DNA of 64,000 nt, taken from Streptomyces mirabilis (GTDB lineage: Bacteria; Actinomycetota; Actinomycetes; Streptomycetales; Streptomycetaceae). The position numbers and the translations under genes were made by a program. The stretch is from the NCBI RefSeq assembly GCF_018310535.1, contig NZ_CP074102.1, positions 620,001 to 684,000 of the forward strand, in the 5' to 3' direction. Shown piece by piece: positions 44,438 through 54,915 of the stretch (its first letter is position 1; each line of letters begins with the position of its first letter). The notes under the pieces are model-generated. The model had not been told where the DNA came from. It was given only the letters and a program-made list of their open reading frames with translations, and ran no database searches.

Positions 44438-44755
44438 GGCTGAGCCGGTGTCGGTAGGAGTGGACGACCACGTCCACATAGCCCTCGTTTGGAAAGGCCT
44501 GTGCGGTGCGGTCCAGAAGCGCGTCGTCGAAGTCCCGGTCGGGTGAGTTGCGCCGCCGGATCACCTCGGCGATGTCGCGGCGGTTGCCGCTCAGGCCGCG
44601 CCGTCCGCGTTCGCCGCGACGACGTCGGCCCCCAGCGCCGCCTGCTGCCCCGACCGGCCCGTCTCGAAGTAGGCGACGTCCAGGACACCGGCCCGCACGG
44701 TGCGCGGGGTGCCGAGCCCGGCAGAGCCCACGGATGTCGTCGCTGCGGGGATCAC
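44438..44755 (-). pseudogene. Alpha/beta hydrolase (epoxide hydrolase-like), internally deleted
   Basis: GTG at 44755 begins TPRTVRAGVLDVAYFETG, typical of these hydrolases. It jumps to QAALGADVVAA (a later part of the fold) and stops at 44591. In another frame the stretch DRDFDDALLDRTAQAFPNEGYVDVVVHSYRHRL is a further middle segment. The catalytic nucleophile and His regions are missing. The GTG overlaps the stop of the YciI-like gene, so it was once cotranslated with it. Confidence 0.6.
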
Positions 44756-45042
44756 GGCTGTAGCAGCCACTGGGCCTCGGTGCTCGCGCGTGAGGGGCGC
44801 CAGTCGATGACCGTGTGCGTGGCCACCTCGGCGATGCCGAAGGGGTCCAGGGCCAGGATTCGGCCCAGTGCCTCGCGGTCGGCGGCCCGGGCCAGGACGA
44901 GGCCGCCCGTCCTGGGTTCCTGGCGGCCCGAGGCGAGGAAGTGGCCGGCCGCGTAGTTCTCCTCCAGCCAGGCGTTGTGGGCTTCCAGGTGGCGGTCGAT
45001 CTCTTCGAGCGGCGCGGTGTAGTTCAGGATCACGATGAACAT
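44752..45042 (-). CDS. YciI-family protein
   Basis: A 96-residue protein with the YciI fold (MFIVILNYTAPLEEIDRHLEAHNAWLEENYAAGHFLASGRQ). The His in the DRHLEAH region and the Asp in ALDPFG are the family's conserved positions. YciI proteins are small ferredoxin-like proteins, often near oxidoreductases. It is in the SnoaL-to-oxidoreductase operon. Confidence 0.85.
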   Translation of the reverse strand: MFIVILNYTAPLEEIDRHLEAHNAWLEENYAAGHFLASGRQEPRTGGLVLARAADREALGRILALDPFGIAEVATHTVIDWRPSRASTEAQWLLQP

Positions 45043-45097
45043 GGCGTGCACTTCCGATCTTCGGACGGGGCGGTCAAGGGGGGTGAGGCGGTAGGGG

Positions 45098-45505
45098 TCA
45101 GGCGGGCTGGACCCGGGCCCAGAAGTCGTTGAACTCGACGCTGTCGAAGAACGCGACAGCGCTGACGATCCGCTGGTCACGCATGGTCAGGAACCAGGCG
45201 TAGGTGTTGTCGTAGCGCGAGCCGTCCCGCACCGTGGCGCTCGCGTCGAACAGGGCGACCACGGTGTCCCCGTCGGCGTACAGCGCGCGGACGGACGGCA
45301 CCAGCGGGCTGCTCATCCGGGCGTTGAACGGGGCGATGACCGTGGAGAGGAACGCCTCGCGGGTGGGGTAGGTGCCGGAGGCGACGCTGTTGCCGACGAT
45401 GGTCCAGTCGGCGTCCTCGGCCAGGAGGTCGAACACCCCGCCGGTACCGGCGGCCCAGGCGTCGAACGCCTCCGCGACCAGCTGCTTGTTGGATTTCTCG
45501 GACAT
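45098..45505 (-). CDS. SnoaL-like/NTF2-fold protein
   Basis: A 135-residue NTF2-like protein (NKQLVAEAFDAWAAGTGGVFDLLAEDADWTIVG ... DTVVALFDASATVRDGSRY). Such proteins can be isomerases, cyclases or ligand binders; the catalytic acid (AEDADWTI) is present. ATG at 45505. The GGTCGGATGACT core lies 83 bp upstream. It leads the minus-strand operon. Confidence 0.85.
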   Translation of the reverse strand: MSEKSNKQLVAEAFDAWAAGTGGVFDLLAEDADWTIVGNSVASGTYPTREAFLSTVIAPFNARMSSPLVPSVRALYADGDTVVALFDASATVRDGSRYDNTYAWFLTMRDQRIVSAVAFFDSVEFNDFWARVQPA

Positions 45506-45587
45506 GGGGTTTCTCGTTTCATCGGTGAGGGATTCGGCGGCTGTGCCGTCCCTATCCATGGTCGTCGCCGCCCCACGGCCGGGCATG

Positions 45588-45599
45588 AGTCATCCGACC
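45588..45599 (-). promoter_or_regulatory. Third copy of the GGTCGGATGACT core
   Basis: The complement of 45588-45599 reads GGTCGGATGACT, identical to the 5' core of modules A and B, and it faces the SnoaL-like gene. The rest of the 74-bp module is not conserved here. It supports the core as the protein-binding part. Confidence 0.6.
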
Positions 45600-45750
45600 C
45601 GGGTTTCACCGACCCTGGCCCACCTGGGCGGGTACGGCCACCGGCCCGGTGCGCCCGTCGCAGGCGCACAGCACACCCGGTGCGGTGGTGTTGCCGCGGG
45701 CCGCACGGCTCTGGTGCGAGGGCGGCGCCGCACAAAGGCCCTTCGCAGTC

Positions 45751-45824
45751 AGGTCGGATGACTGGTGCGGGCCGGATGCCCCCGGGATGACGATTCAGTT
45801 GTCCCCGCCGCTCGGCGGGACAAC
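45751..45824 (+). promoter_or_regulatory. Repeated promoter module B (before tautomerase)
   Basis: This block matches module A with five mismatches over 74 bp. It lies 25 bp before the tautomerase start. The core copies face outward on both strands in this 250-bp intergenic region, so one regulator could drive both directions. Confidence 0.75.
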
Positions 45825-45848
45825 GCATCCCGACCCAAGGAGCACCCC

Positions 45849-46151
45849 ATGCCGTTCGTCAACGTCAAGCTGGTCGACGGAGTGTTCACCCCCCAGGAGA
45901 AGCACGACATGGCCGCCGCCCTGACCGAGGTGATGGTCAAGTTCGAGGGATCCGAGGCCTTCCGCGAGGTCGTCTGGGTCCTCATCGAGGAACTCCACAC
46001 CGACGGCTGGCACATCGGCGGCAAGCCCTTCGCCGGCCCCGCCTCCCTCCTGGACACCCTCGGCCGCTCCGCCGCCACCTACCAGACCATCGACGGCCAC
46101 CCCGTCACCCGCCCCGACCTCGCCAAGGCCGCCCCCTACGTGGAGAAGTAA
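45849..46151 (+). CDS. 4-oxalocrotonate tautomerase-family protein
   Basis: A 100-residue tautomerase. Pro directly follows the initiator Met (MPFVNVKLVDGVF), giving the catalytic N-terminal proline after Met removal. The rest shows the beta-alpha-beta unit (FTPQEKHDMAAALTEVMVKF). Length is about 1.5 times the classic 62-residue form and fits the larger subfamily. A ribosome site AAGGAGCACC precedes the ATG. Confidence 0.88.
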   Translation: MPFVNVKLVDGVFTPQEKHDMAAALTEVMVKFEGSEAFREVVWVLIEELHTDGWHIGGKPFAGPASLLDTLGRSAATYQTIDGHPVTRPDLAKAAPYVEK

Positions 46152-46183
46152 CACCACCCCGCACGACCTGAAGAGGAACGGCC

Positions 46184-47529
<1,346 letters not shown>

Positions 47530-47627
47530 TCGTCACGCGGGCGGGCGGGAGCCCGGCCACTGCCACCTCCTGCCCGCCCGCACACCGCCCGCCCGCTACT
47601 GCTACTTCCGCGGAGAAGAAATCAACC

Positions 47628-47906
47628 ATGAACGCCAGTCCCTTCGTCCCCCTGCTCAACGCCTGGCAATGGCAGGCAGACGCCGCCTGCCGGGGCATGG
47701 CATCGGCCGTGTTCTTCTCGCCTCCCGGCGAACGCGGCCACCGCCGGCGCAGGCGCGAACAGCGCGCCGTAGAAGTCTGCCGGGCCTGCCCGGTCCTCGA
47801 CAGGTGCGCCGCGTTCGCGCTGGGCACCCGTCAGCCGTTCGGAGTCTGGGGCGGCCTGACCGAACGCCAGCGTGACATCCCACGCCCCGAGTCGAGGGCC
47901 GCATGA
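47628..47906 (+). CDS. WhiB-family iron-sulfur transcription factor
   Basis: A 92-residue protein with four conserved cysteines (C21, C51, C54 and C60), giving the 4Fe-4S site of WhiB proteins, and the GVWGG turn that contacts the sigma factor. The basic run GHRRRRREQR lies between C21 and C51. It sits within the cluster and probably adds redox control. ATG at 47628. Confidence 0.92.
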   Translation: MNASPFVPLLNAWQWQADAACRGMASAVFFSPPGERGHRRRRREQRAVEVCRACPVLDRCAAFALGTRQPFGVWGGLTERQRDIPRPESRAA

Positions 47907-48143
47907 ACGCAGCCGACCTGCCCCATCCCAAGGACGCGCCCACTCGCCCCTTCCCGAGACTGTGCATCACCGCGCAGCGCACCCACCGAGTAGCCGATGA
48001 CCACCACCCCCTGAGGCCGCAGCGTCGGCCGACCCACCCCCGGCAACAGAGGCTCCCGCCGCGCTCCACCAGCCGACCCACGCAAGCGTCGGCACCCCGC
48101 CCGAACTTTTAGACGAACGTTTATTCGATCAGGAAGGCAGATC

Positions 48144-49013
48144 ATGACACAGGAAACCGCACGCCCCGTCGACGCCTCCGGGGTCTACCGCCTCGGCGGC
48201 GACCTGCCCGTCAACCGGCTCGGCTACGGTGCGATGCAGTTGACGGGCCCCGGAGTGTGGGGCGACCCCAAGGACCCCGAGGAGGCCGTGCGCGTGCTGC
48301 GCCGGGCCGCCGAGCTGGGCGTGAACTTCATCGACACCGCCGACTCCTACGGCCCGTTCGTCAGTGAGCAGCTCATCCGCAAAGCCCTGCACCCGTACTC
48401 CCAGCACCTGGTGATCGCCACCAAGGGCGGACTCTCCCGCTCGGGCCCGGACGACTGGCGCGCGCTCGGCCGCCCCGAGTACCTGCGGCAGCAGACCGAA
48501 CTGAGCCTGCGCCACCTGGGCGCGGAGCGGATCGACCTCTACCAGTTGCACCGCGTCGACCCCAAGGTCCCGCTCGCCGACCAGGTCGGTGAGCTGCTCC
48601 TACTGCAGCAGGAGGGCAAGATCCGCCACATCGGCCTGTCGGAGGTGACCGTGGAGCAGATCGAGGAAGCCCAGAAGATCGCGGACATCGTCTCCGTGCA
48701 GAACCTGTACAACCTGGCCAATCGCGGTGCCGAGGACGTCCTGGAGTACGCCGAGCGGGAAAACCTGGGCTTCATCCCGTGGTTCCCGATGGCCACCGGC
48801 CAGCTGGCGCGCCCGGGCGGCCCGCTGGACACGCTCGCCAAGGAGCACGGCGCGAGCCCCTCCCAGCTGGCCCTGGCCTGGCTGCTGCGGCGCTCCCCGG
48901 TGATGCTGCCCATCCCCGGTACCTCCCGCGTGGCCCACCTGGAGGAGAACACCCAGGCCGCGCAGGTCACCTTGACCGACGCCCAGTTCCAGGCACTCAG
49001 CCAGGCCGTCTGA
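48144..49013 (+). CDS. Aldo/keto reductase
   Basis: A 289-residue TIM-barrel reductase. The catalytic set is visible as D in FIDTADSY, Y in DSYG, K in IATKGG and H in YQLHR. The NADP-binding end is PIPGTSRVAHLEENTQA. An AGACGAACGTTT-type sequence at 48111-48122 resembles half of a TetR operator. It lies within the LAL cluster and could reduce carbonyl products of the other enzymes. Confidence 0.92.
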   Translation: MTQETARPVDASGVYRLGGDLPVNRLGYGAMQLTGPGVWGDPKDPEEAVRVLRRAAELGVNFIDTADSYGPFVSEQLIRKALHPYSQHLVIATKGGLSRSGPDDWRALGRPEYLRQQTELSLRHLGAERIDLYQLHRVDPKVPLADQVGELLLLQQEGKIRHIGLSEVTVEQIEEAQKIADIVSVQNLYNLANRGAEDVLEYAERENLGFIPWFPMATGQLARPGGPLDTLAKEHGASPSQLALAWLLRRSPVMLPIPGTSRVAHLEENTQAAQVTLTDAQFQALSQAV

Positions 49014-49127
49014 CCAGCGCCCCAACCCTGGCGGGCCCTGTGCACTCCCCTCCCCGCAGCCACCCCCTGGGCCGGGTCGCGCGTCCCCCCGTCTCAGGGG
49101 GTTCCATCACGAAAGCGACTTCATGGC

Positions 49128-49250
49128 ATGACCGACCTGTTGGACCTCGTCCTGACAGCCCATGGAGGCCTTGACCGGTGGCGCCAGGACAAGACGATCC
49201 ACGCGACGGGAGCGGTGGGCGGGCCCTGCTGCGCTGCCACGCACGCGCCG
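49128..49250 (+). pseudogene. N-terminal fragment of a conserved Streptomyces protein
   Basis: The start MTDLLDLVLTAHGGLDRWRQ matches a common Streptomyces protein of about 240 residues (DLVLxAHGGLDRWR). Similarity fades after about 35 residues and the frame becomes Pro-rich. It runs into the neighbouring sequence of another family, so it is a remnant. The rest of the 49014-49458 gap has no gene I recognise. Confidence 0.45.
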
Positions 49251-49458
49251 TGCGCGAGCGCACCACGGTCCGCATCGGACCCGTCAGTGCCGCGGTCGCC
49301 CGTTTCCTCGCCCTCGTGTGCGCCCCGCACCCCCTGCCCGCCGACCTGGTCCAGGAGCACGGGCAACCCGTACCCGCACCGACCTCCGGGCACCTGGCCC
49401 TCAGCGCCGCCTGACCCAGTTTTCCCCTCACCCCCACCCCCTCCCAAGGAGATCCATC

Positions 49459-50286
49459 ATGTCCATCCCCCGTCCCCGGCTGCGCACCCTGCTCATCACC
49501 GCCGCCGTCACGGCTTCGGCCAGCCTGTCCCTGATCCCGTTGGCCTCCGCCCACACCACCCCCGCCGCCCCCAAGCCCACGGTGGTACTGGTGCACGGCG
49601 CCTTCGCCGACGCTTCGAGCTGGAACGGCGTGGTCGAGCGCCTGCAGCACGACGGCTACCCGGTCATCGCTCCGGCCAACCCATTGCGCGGCCTGGCCGA
49701 GGACTCCACCTACGTCGCCAGCGTCCTGGCCAGTGTCAAGGGTCCGGTCATCCTGGTGGGCCACTCCTACGGCGGCGCCGTCATCTCCCAGGCCGCCGCC
49801 GGCGACCCCCAGGTCAAAGCCCTTGTCTACATCGCCGCGCTCGTCCCGGACAAGGGCGAGAAACTGAGCGCGCTGTCGAACAAGTTCCCCGGTACCAACG
49901 AACTGGCCCCCGCCCTGCGCCCGGTGCCCTTCAGCAACTCCGACGGCACCGCCGGCTCGGATCTGTACGTCGACCCCACCCGCTTCCGGGCCGTGTTCGC
50001 GGCCGACCTGCCCGCCTCCCAGACCGTCGTGATGGCCGCCGAACAGCGCCCCGTCGCCACCGCCGCGTTCGCCTCCTCGGCCACGGCCGCCGCCTGGCAC
50101 ACCATCCCCTCCTGGGCCCTGGTCGCCAGGCAGGACGAGGCGCTGGGCGCACCGGTGGAGCGATTCGAGGCCCGGCGTGCCCACTCGCACACCATCGAGA
50201 TCAACAGCTCCCACGTCGCGATGATCTCCCACCCCGGCACCGTCACCCACCTCATCGAGGACGCCGCCACGACCACTGCCCCCTAG
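49459..50286 (+). CDS. Secreted alpha/beta hydrolase
   Basis: A 275-residue protein with a signal peptide of about 31 residues (RTLLITAAVTASASLSLIPLASA). The hydrolase core is VVLVHGAFADASSWNGV, with the nucleophile GHSYGG (S103) and a C-terminal His (SSHVAMISH). It resembles the salicylate esterase/hydroxynitrile lyase-like group. It is the last enzyme gene before the second LAL gene. AAGGAGAT precedes the ATG. Confidence 0.88.
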   Translation: MSIPRPRLRTLLITAAVTASASLSLIPLASAHTTPAAPKPTVVLVHGAFADASSWNGVVERLQHDGYPVIAPANPLRGLAEDSTYVASVLASVKGPVILVGHSYGGAVISQAAAGDPQVKALVYIAALVPDKGEKLSALSNKFPGTNELAPALRPVPFSNSDGTAGSDLYVDPTRFRAVFAADLPASQTVVMAAEQRPVATAAFASSATAAAWHTIPSWALVARQDEALGAPVERFEARRAHSHTIEINSSHVAMISHPGTVTHLIEDAATTTAP

Positions 50287-50357
50287 AGAACAGGACGACG
50301 CAGTGCGGTGCGGCGTCGAATAGAGTCGAGACAGACAGGGGAAAGAGGCGCCTCCTC

Positions 50358-53147
50358 ATGAGCGCAGAGCACCTGGGCTCCGAAGGCCAGGGCGTTGGGA
50401 CCGGTCTGACCGGCCGGTCCAGCGAACTGGACCTCATCAGGGCAGTGATCGACGACACCGCCCGACTCGGCGGCTCGTTGACCCTGTTCGGTGATCCCGG
50501 TGTGGGAAAGTCCGCCCTGCTCGACGCCGCCGCCGGTCTCGCCCGCGCCAGGGGTATGAGGACATTGCGGGCTGCCGGCGCTCAGTTCGAGGCCAATATC
50601 GCGTTCGCCGGCCTCAACCAGCTGCTGGTGCCACTGGTCCCGCTGTTCGCGGAACTCGGCCCGGACCACGAGAGTGCTCTGCGGGTGGCACTGGGCTTCG
50701 GCGACGGCGCCACCCCCTCGCGTATCCTCATCTCGACCGCGGTCCTGTCACTGCTCCTGCTCGCCGCACGAGAACAGCCGCTGGTCGCCATCATCGACGA
50801 CGTCCAGTGGCTCGACGACGCCAGCGCCGACGTCCTGTCCTTCGTGGCCCGGCGGGTCGCCGGAACCCGTGTGCGCATGCTCTCGACAGTCCGTACGACC
50901 GGGGAGCCCCTGCGCATTCGCGGCGACGTCAACAGCCTCACCATGCATTCCCTGGACGACTCGGAGTCCGAAGCCCTACTGTTCGCCCGCTACCCGCACC
51001 TGGCCGAGCATGTGCGCCGGCGCATCGTCTCCGAGGCCCAGGGGAACCCTCTCGCCCTCGTCGAGCTACCGGCCACGCTGACCTCGGACCGCTACCCCAC
51101 GGCGGACGCGCTTCCCAACGTGCTGCCGCTGACCGAGCGGCTCACCCGGATGTTCACCGCCCGGGTCGCCACGCTCGCACCGGAGACCCGGGACCTGCTC
51201 CTACTACTCGCCCTGGACGGTTCGGGCCAGGCAATGTCCGCCGAGAGTGTGGTGGGACCCGATGCCGCCAATCAGCTCGACATCGCCGAACGTGAGCGCA
51301 TCGTCGTCGTCGACAGCCGACACTCGGTCGTTTTCCGCCACCCGCTGGTGCGCTCCGCCGTCGTCGAACTGGCCCGGCCCGAGCAACGGCGCAGGGCCCA
51401 CCAGGCACTCGCCGGCTGCCGACGCGCCGATCCGGGACGCCGCGCCTGGCATCTCGCCGATGCATCCTTCGGCCCCGACGAGGAGGTGGCCACCCTCCTT
51501 CAGCACGAGTCGATCCGGGCACTCAAACGCGGAGACCCCTCCGCGGCGGTGGCTGCGATGACACGGTCGGCCGATCTGAGCCCGGATCCCGAGCACCGAT
51601 CACAGCGCCTGGCCGGGGCCGCGTACTTCGCGGCCGAGGTGATGGGAGACCTCCAGTCGGTCTCGCAGCTGCTTACCGACGCGCGCCGCCTGGACGCCAA
51701 CGTCGGCTCGCTGGCGACCGCCTCGGCCGCGGCCTCGCTCATGCTGTATTCCGACGCGGACGTCGTCTCGGCCTTCCGGGTGCTCACCACCGCCCTGCGG
51801 GCCCCCAAGGCGGAGCCGACAGCGGAGGAGATCAACGCCGCGATCTGGGTCCTTTCGGTGATCGCCTCGCTCAACGGACGCAAGGAGATGTGGGATCCCT
51901 ACCTCGAACTGGTCGACAAGTACCGCGACTTGCTGCCGGAGGGCTTGATCGTCCGCTCCGAGGTCGTGTCCAATCCGGCCCTCGTCTCCCCGGAGGCACT
52001 GCATACCCTGGACCAGGAGATCGCGACGCTGACGACCGAGCTCGACCCCGGGCAGATCATCCGCGTGGGGTATGTCGCCAACGACGTCGACCGCCTCGCC
52101 GACCTGCGGGAACCGTTGCTGCGTGTCTGGCAGGACGCCGCCCGCACGGGGGCCGTCGCCTCCGTCACCAACGCGCTCATGCTGCTGTGCGCGGAGAGCT
52201 ACCTCGCCGGCCGATGGGACGACACCCAGCGCTTCGCGGAGGAGGGACTGGAGCGCGCCGAGTCCTACGGATACGTCAACTTCATCTGGTTCCTGCACTA
52301 CAGCAGGGCGCTCGCCGCAGCCGCACTCGGGCAGCAGGAAGAGGCCGAGGAACCGCTGGAGGGAATGCTGGCCTGGTCGATCCCCCGCCAGGCCTTCATC
52401 GTGCCGCAGCACGTGTACCGCGTACGAACCCTCGCAGCGATCGGCCGCGGCGACTTCGAGACGGCGTACACACAAGCGACCAAGATCAGCCCACGCGGAC
52501 TGGAACCCGGCACCGCCCGGCAACTGCAACTGTTCGTCGCCTACGACCTCGTCGAGGCAGCCGTCCGCACCGGCCGGTCGGACCAGGCGCGGAACTACGT
52601 CGAGGCGATGCTGCGGATGGACATCGCCAAGATCTCCTCCCGCTGGGCAATGCTCGTGGCCGGGGCGCAGGGTCTGGTGTCCGAGGGAGAAGTGGCGAAC
52701 GCCCACTTCGAGCGGGCCCTCACAGCGGCGCCCGAGAACCTGTGGCCCTTCGAACGCGGGCGCGTGCTGCTGGCCTACGGCGAGCACCTGCGCAGGGAGC
52801 GGGCCACCGTGGAGTCACGCATCCGCATCAACGCCGCGCTGACGATCTTCGATCGGCTGCGGGCCGCACCATGGGCCGAACGCGCCAGAAATGAACTGGG
52901 AGCGACCGGTGTGTCCCGGCGGCAGACAGGTTCGACGGACACCCTGCTCACTCCTCAGGAGTTGCAGATCGCCACGCTCGCGGCCTCGGGGCTGACGAAC
53001 AAGGCGATCGGCGAACGGCTGCACCTGTCCGCCCGCACGGTCAGCGGACACCTCTACAACGTGTTCCCGAAACTCGGCGTCACCGCCCGCGCCGGCCTAC
53101 GCGACGCACTCACCGCCCTCACGGCAAACGAGGAGCTGCCGCCTTGA
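50358..53147 (+). CDS. LuxR-family LAL regulator, copy 2
   Basis: A 929-residue protein with Walker A GDPGVGKS and Walker B VAIIDDVQWLD, and the same LuxR helix-turn-helix (LTPQELQIATLAASGLTNKAIGERLHLSARTVSGH). It is colinear with the gene at 39864 without length change, and the C-terminal ~60 residues are nearly identical. Divergence is greatest in the first 20 residues and just before the HTH. It is most likely an in-cluster duplicate. ATG at 50358. Confidence 0.93.
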   Translation: MSAEHLGSEGQGVGTGLTGRSSELDLIRAVIDDTARLGGSLTLFGDPGVGKSALLDAAAGLARARGMRTLRAAGAQFEANIAFAGLNQLLVPLVPLFAELGPDHESALRVALGFGDGATPSRILISTAVLSLLLLAAREQPLVAIIDDVQWLDDASADVLSFVARRVAGTRVRMLSTVRTTGEPLRIRGDVNSLTMHSLDDSESEALLFARYPHLAEHVRRRIVSEAQGNPLALVELPATLTSDRYPTADALPNVLPLTERLTRMFTARVATLAPETRDLLLLLALDGSGQAMSAESVVGPDAANQLDIAERERIVVVDSRHSVVFRHPLVRSAVVELARPEQRRRAHQALAGCRRADPGRRAWHLADASFGPDEEVATLLQHESIRALKRGDPSAAVAAMTRSADLSPDPEHRSQRLAGAAYFAAEVMGDLQSVSQLLTDARRLDANVGSLATASAAASLMLYSDADVVSAFRVLTTALRAPKAEPTAEEINAAIWVLSVIASLNGRKEMWDPYLELVDKYRDLLPEGLIVRSEVVSNPALVSPEALHTLDQEIATLTTELDPGQIIRVGYVANDVDRLADLREPLLRVWQDAARTGAVASVTNALMLLCAESYLAGRWDDTQRFAEEGLERAESYGYVNFIWFLHYSRALAAAALGQQEEAEEPLEGMLAWSIPRQAFIVPQHVYRVRTLAAIGRGDFETAYTQATKISPRGLEPGTARQLQLFVAYDLVEAAVRTGRSDQARNYVEAMLRMDIAKISSRWAMLVAGAQGLVSEGEVANAHFERALTAAPENLWPFERGRVLLAYGEHLRRERATVESRIRINAALTIFDRLRAAPWAERARNELGATGVSRRQTGSTDTLLTPQELQIATLAASGLTNKAIGERLHLSARTVSGHLYNVFPKLGVTARAGLRDALTALTANEELPP

Positions 53148-53401
53148 CGTCTCGCCGGACAAGTCCCGGCCCAGACCAGTCTCCGTCGAATCTCGCCACG
53201 ACATCCTCACCTGTCCCATCGGGGCGGGCGAGAAGGTGGTCGATCCGTCTGGGCATCCAGCAGGATCTCGGACATCGCGTCAGTGTCGGCACCGTCGTCG
53301 CCAAACCATTCAGGCGCTGGCCTGACTTCGCCGGAGGCGGGCCAGCAGAGGCCGAGAAGGTCTGCCAGGGCCCGGCAACCAAACGAGGGGCAGTTGGAAC
53401 G

Positions 53402-53458
53402 CGCGATCGCGTCCCGCTTGAACTCCTCGGTGTACCGCTTCGTGTACTTGCTTCCCAC
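53402..53458 (-). pseudogene. IS3-family transposase OrfA, extreme N-terminus
   Basis: The frame begins GSKYTKRYTEEFKRDAIA, the signature start of IS3-type OrfA, and then loses similarity. Only a scar remains. Between 53148 and 53401 I see no gene. Confidence 0.55.
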
Positions 53459-53509
53459 CTGGTGCTACTTCCTCTGGAATCTCAGGTCCCAGTCTCCAGG
53501 TGTCCACGA

Positions 53510-54749
53510 TCAAGGGGAAGGTTCAGTCCCGGCCGCGCCCGTGTAGGCGAGCACGGGCACGCGCAGCTCCCTGGAGCGGTCGATGACGCCACCGCCCACA
53601 CCGACGGAGTCCACGACGGCGACGGCGCCGCCGGGCTCCTCCCCCGGGGCGGCCTGGACGCGCGCGGTGGTCTGCATGGTGTCCTCGCGGTCGTGGATGT
53701 CCAGGTCCGCGACGATCAGGCCCCAGCGGTGGGCCAGGACGGTGGAGTCCCCGCCGGTTCGGGCGACGTCCACGCCGAGCACGCGGCGGCCATCCGGCTC
53801 GGGGCGGCCAGCCTGGTCCCACTCGTGCCACCGCTCGATCGCGGCGTCCACCCACGACAGGGGGATGACGCTGTCCTCGTCGGAGGCGTGGAACTCCCCC
53901 AGGACGCGGTTGGCGAACATGGCGGAGTCCCGGCCCCACTGCTTGGCGCGCTGCTCGGCCCACTGGGGCGAGATGCGGCCGGCGGCGATGGCCTCCTCGA
54001 GCGTCACGTGCCGTACGTGCCAGTCCTCCAGGCCGGGGGCGCGCTTGTGGATGTCGTAGAACCGTCCGGCGGGCGGGCCCGGGGTGGAGATGGCGAACGC
54101 GAAAGCCTCCGGAAGGCCGTCCATGCGGCCGCCTGAGAAAGCGCCCTCGATGGCATCCCACGTGCCGTCAGGGACGATCTTGGCCTCGTCAATGAGGTAG
54201 AGCAGGGAGTCGGCGTGCGCGCCCTCGATCAGCTCCGGCTTATTGGAGGCCACGGGGGTGGCCGCGCCGTTGACCAGCTTCAGGTTGAGCGCCAGCAGCT
54301 CGGTGCGCTCCGAGAACGGCGGCCGGCCGAGCACGTCCCACCGGATGCGCTTGGCCCACTTCCTCACCTCCGGGACCAAGGAAACTGAGAGATGCCTCCA
54401 GGCGCTGGCGGTCATGATGACCTTCCAGTCGATACCGGCGGCCTCCCTGGTGGTGGCGAACCACAGGACGGTGATGGCCGAGGCCGTGGGGGCCGCGTAC
54501 GGCCACGCGGCGGTGGACGGGGAGCGCGCCCAGGATGTCCGTCTGGTAAGGGGTCAGGCCCTCCCCCTCGCCCCAGGCGATGCAGTCCCGCGCCCACCCG
54601 ACGGGGTCGTACATGTACCGCGCGGCGCGCCGGGCGCGCTTGCTGGTGTGCTGGCCCTTGACGCGGTCCCGCAGCGCGCGGAGGGTCTTGGTGTCCCCCG
54701 CGCGCACGAGAGCGGCGACCTGCGCCTCAATCTCCTCCAGCGTCGGCAC
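53510..54749 (-). pseudogene. Phage terminase large subunit, frameshifted and 3' truncated
   Basis: The 5' frame (ATG 54749, MPTLEEIEAQVAALV) reaches WARDCIAWGEGEGLTPYQTDIL and VAVRGPHGLG, then shifts. The rest continues in the next frame (TASAITVLWFATTREAAG, then KVIMTASAWRH). The Walker A lysine is lost; the pattern fits a 14-bp deletion between ACGGCCTCGGC repeats. Walker B (LLYLIDEAK) and the nuclease Asp (VLGVDVARTGGDS) remain. The C-terminus ends early at 53510, near the IS3 scar. Confidence 0.82.
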
Positions 54750-54915
54750 GCGCCGCCTCCTTCCTCAGCCATCCCCAGTTCTCGCCCCGGATGATGGCCC
54801 GGATCGTCGTCACGCCCACGCCGAACTCCTCGGCAAGGGCGCGGCTGTTGCCCCGGTTGTACGGGCCAGTGCCGGGCACGTGGCGGCGCCGGATCTCCGC
54901 CACCTTGGGCCCCAT
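54727..54915 (-). CDS. Small HTH protein (phage terminase small subunit-like)
   Basis: A 62-residue protein (MGPKVAEIRRRHVPGTGPYNRGNSRALAEEFGVGVTTIR..). The helix-turn-helix (RALAEEFGVGVTTIRAIIRGENW) is typical of phage DNA-packaging or Hin-like domains. It overlaps the terminase start. Its start codon lies on the first bases of repeat R1. Confidence 0.6.
   Translation of the reverse strand: MGPKVAEIRRRHVPGTGPYNRGNSRALAEEFGVGVTTIRAIIRGENWGWLRKEAARADAGGD

Noticed and set aside
47903..48112. 69-residue frame overlapping the WhiB stop (ATGA)
   Set aside because: The translation is low-complexity Pro/Arg/His and resembles no protein, so overlap alone is not enough.
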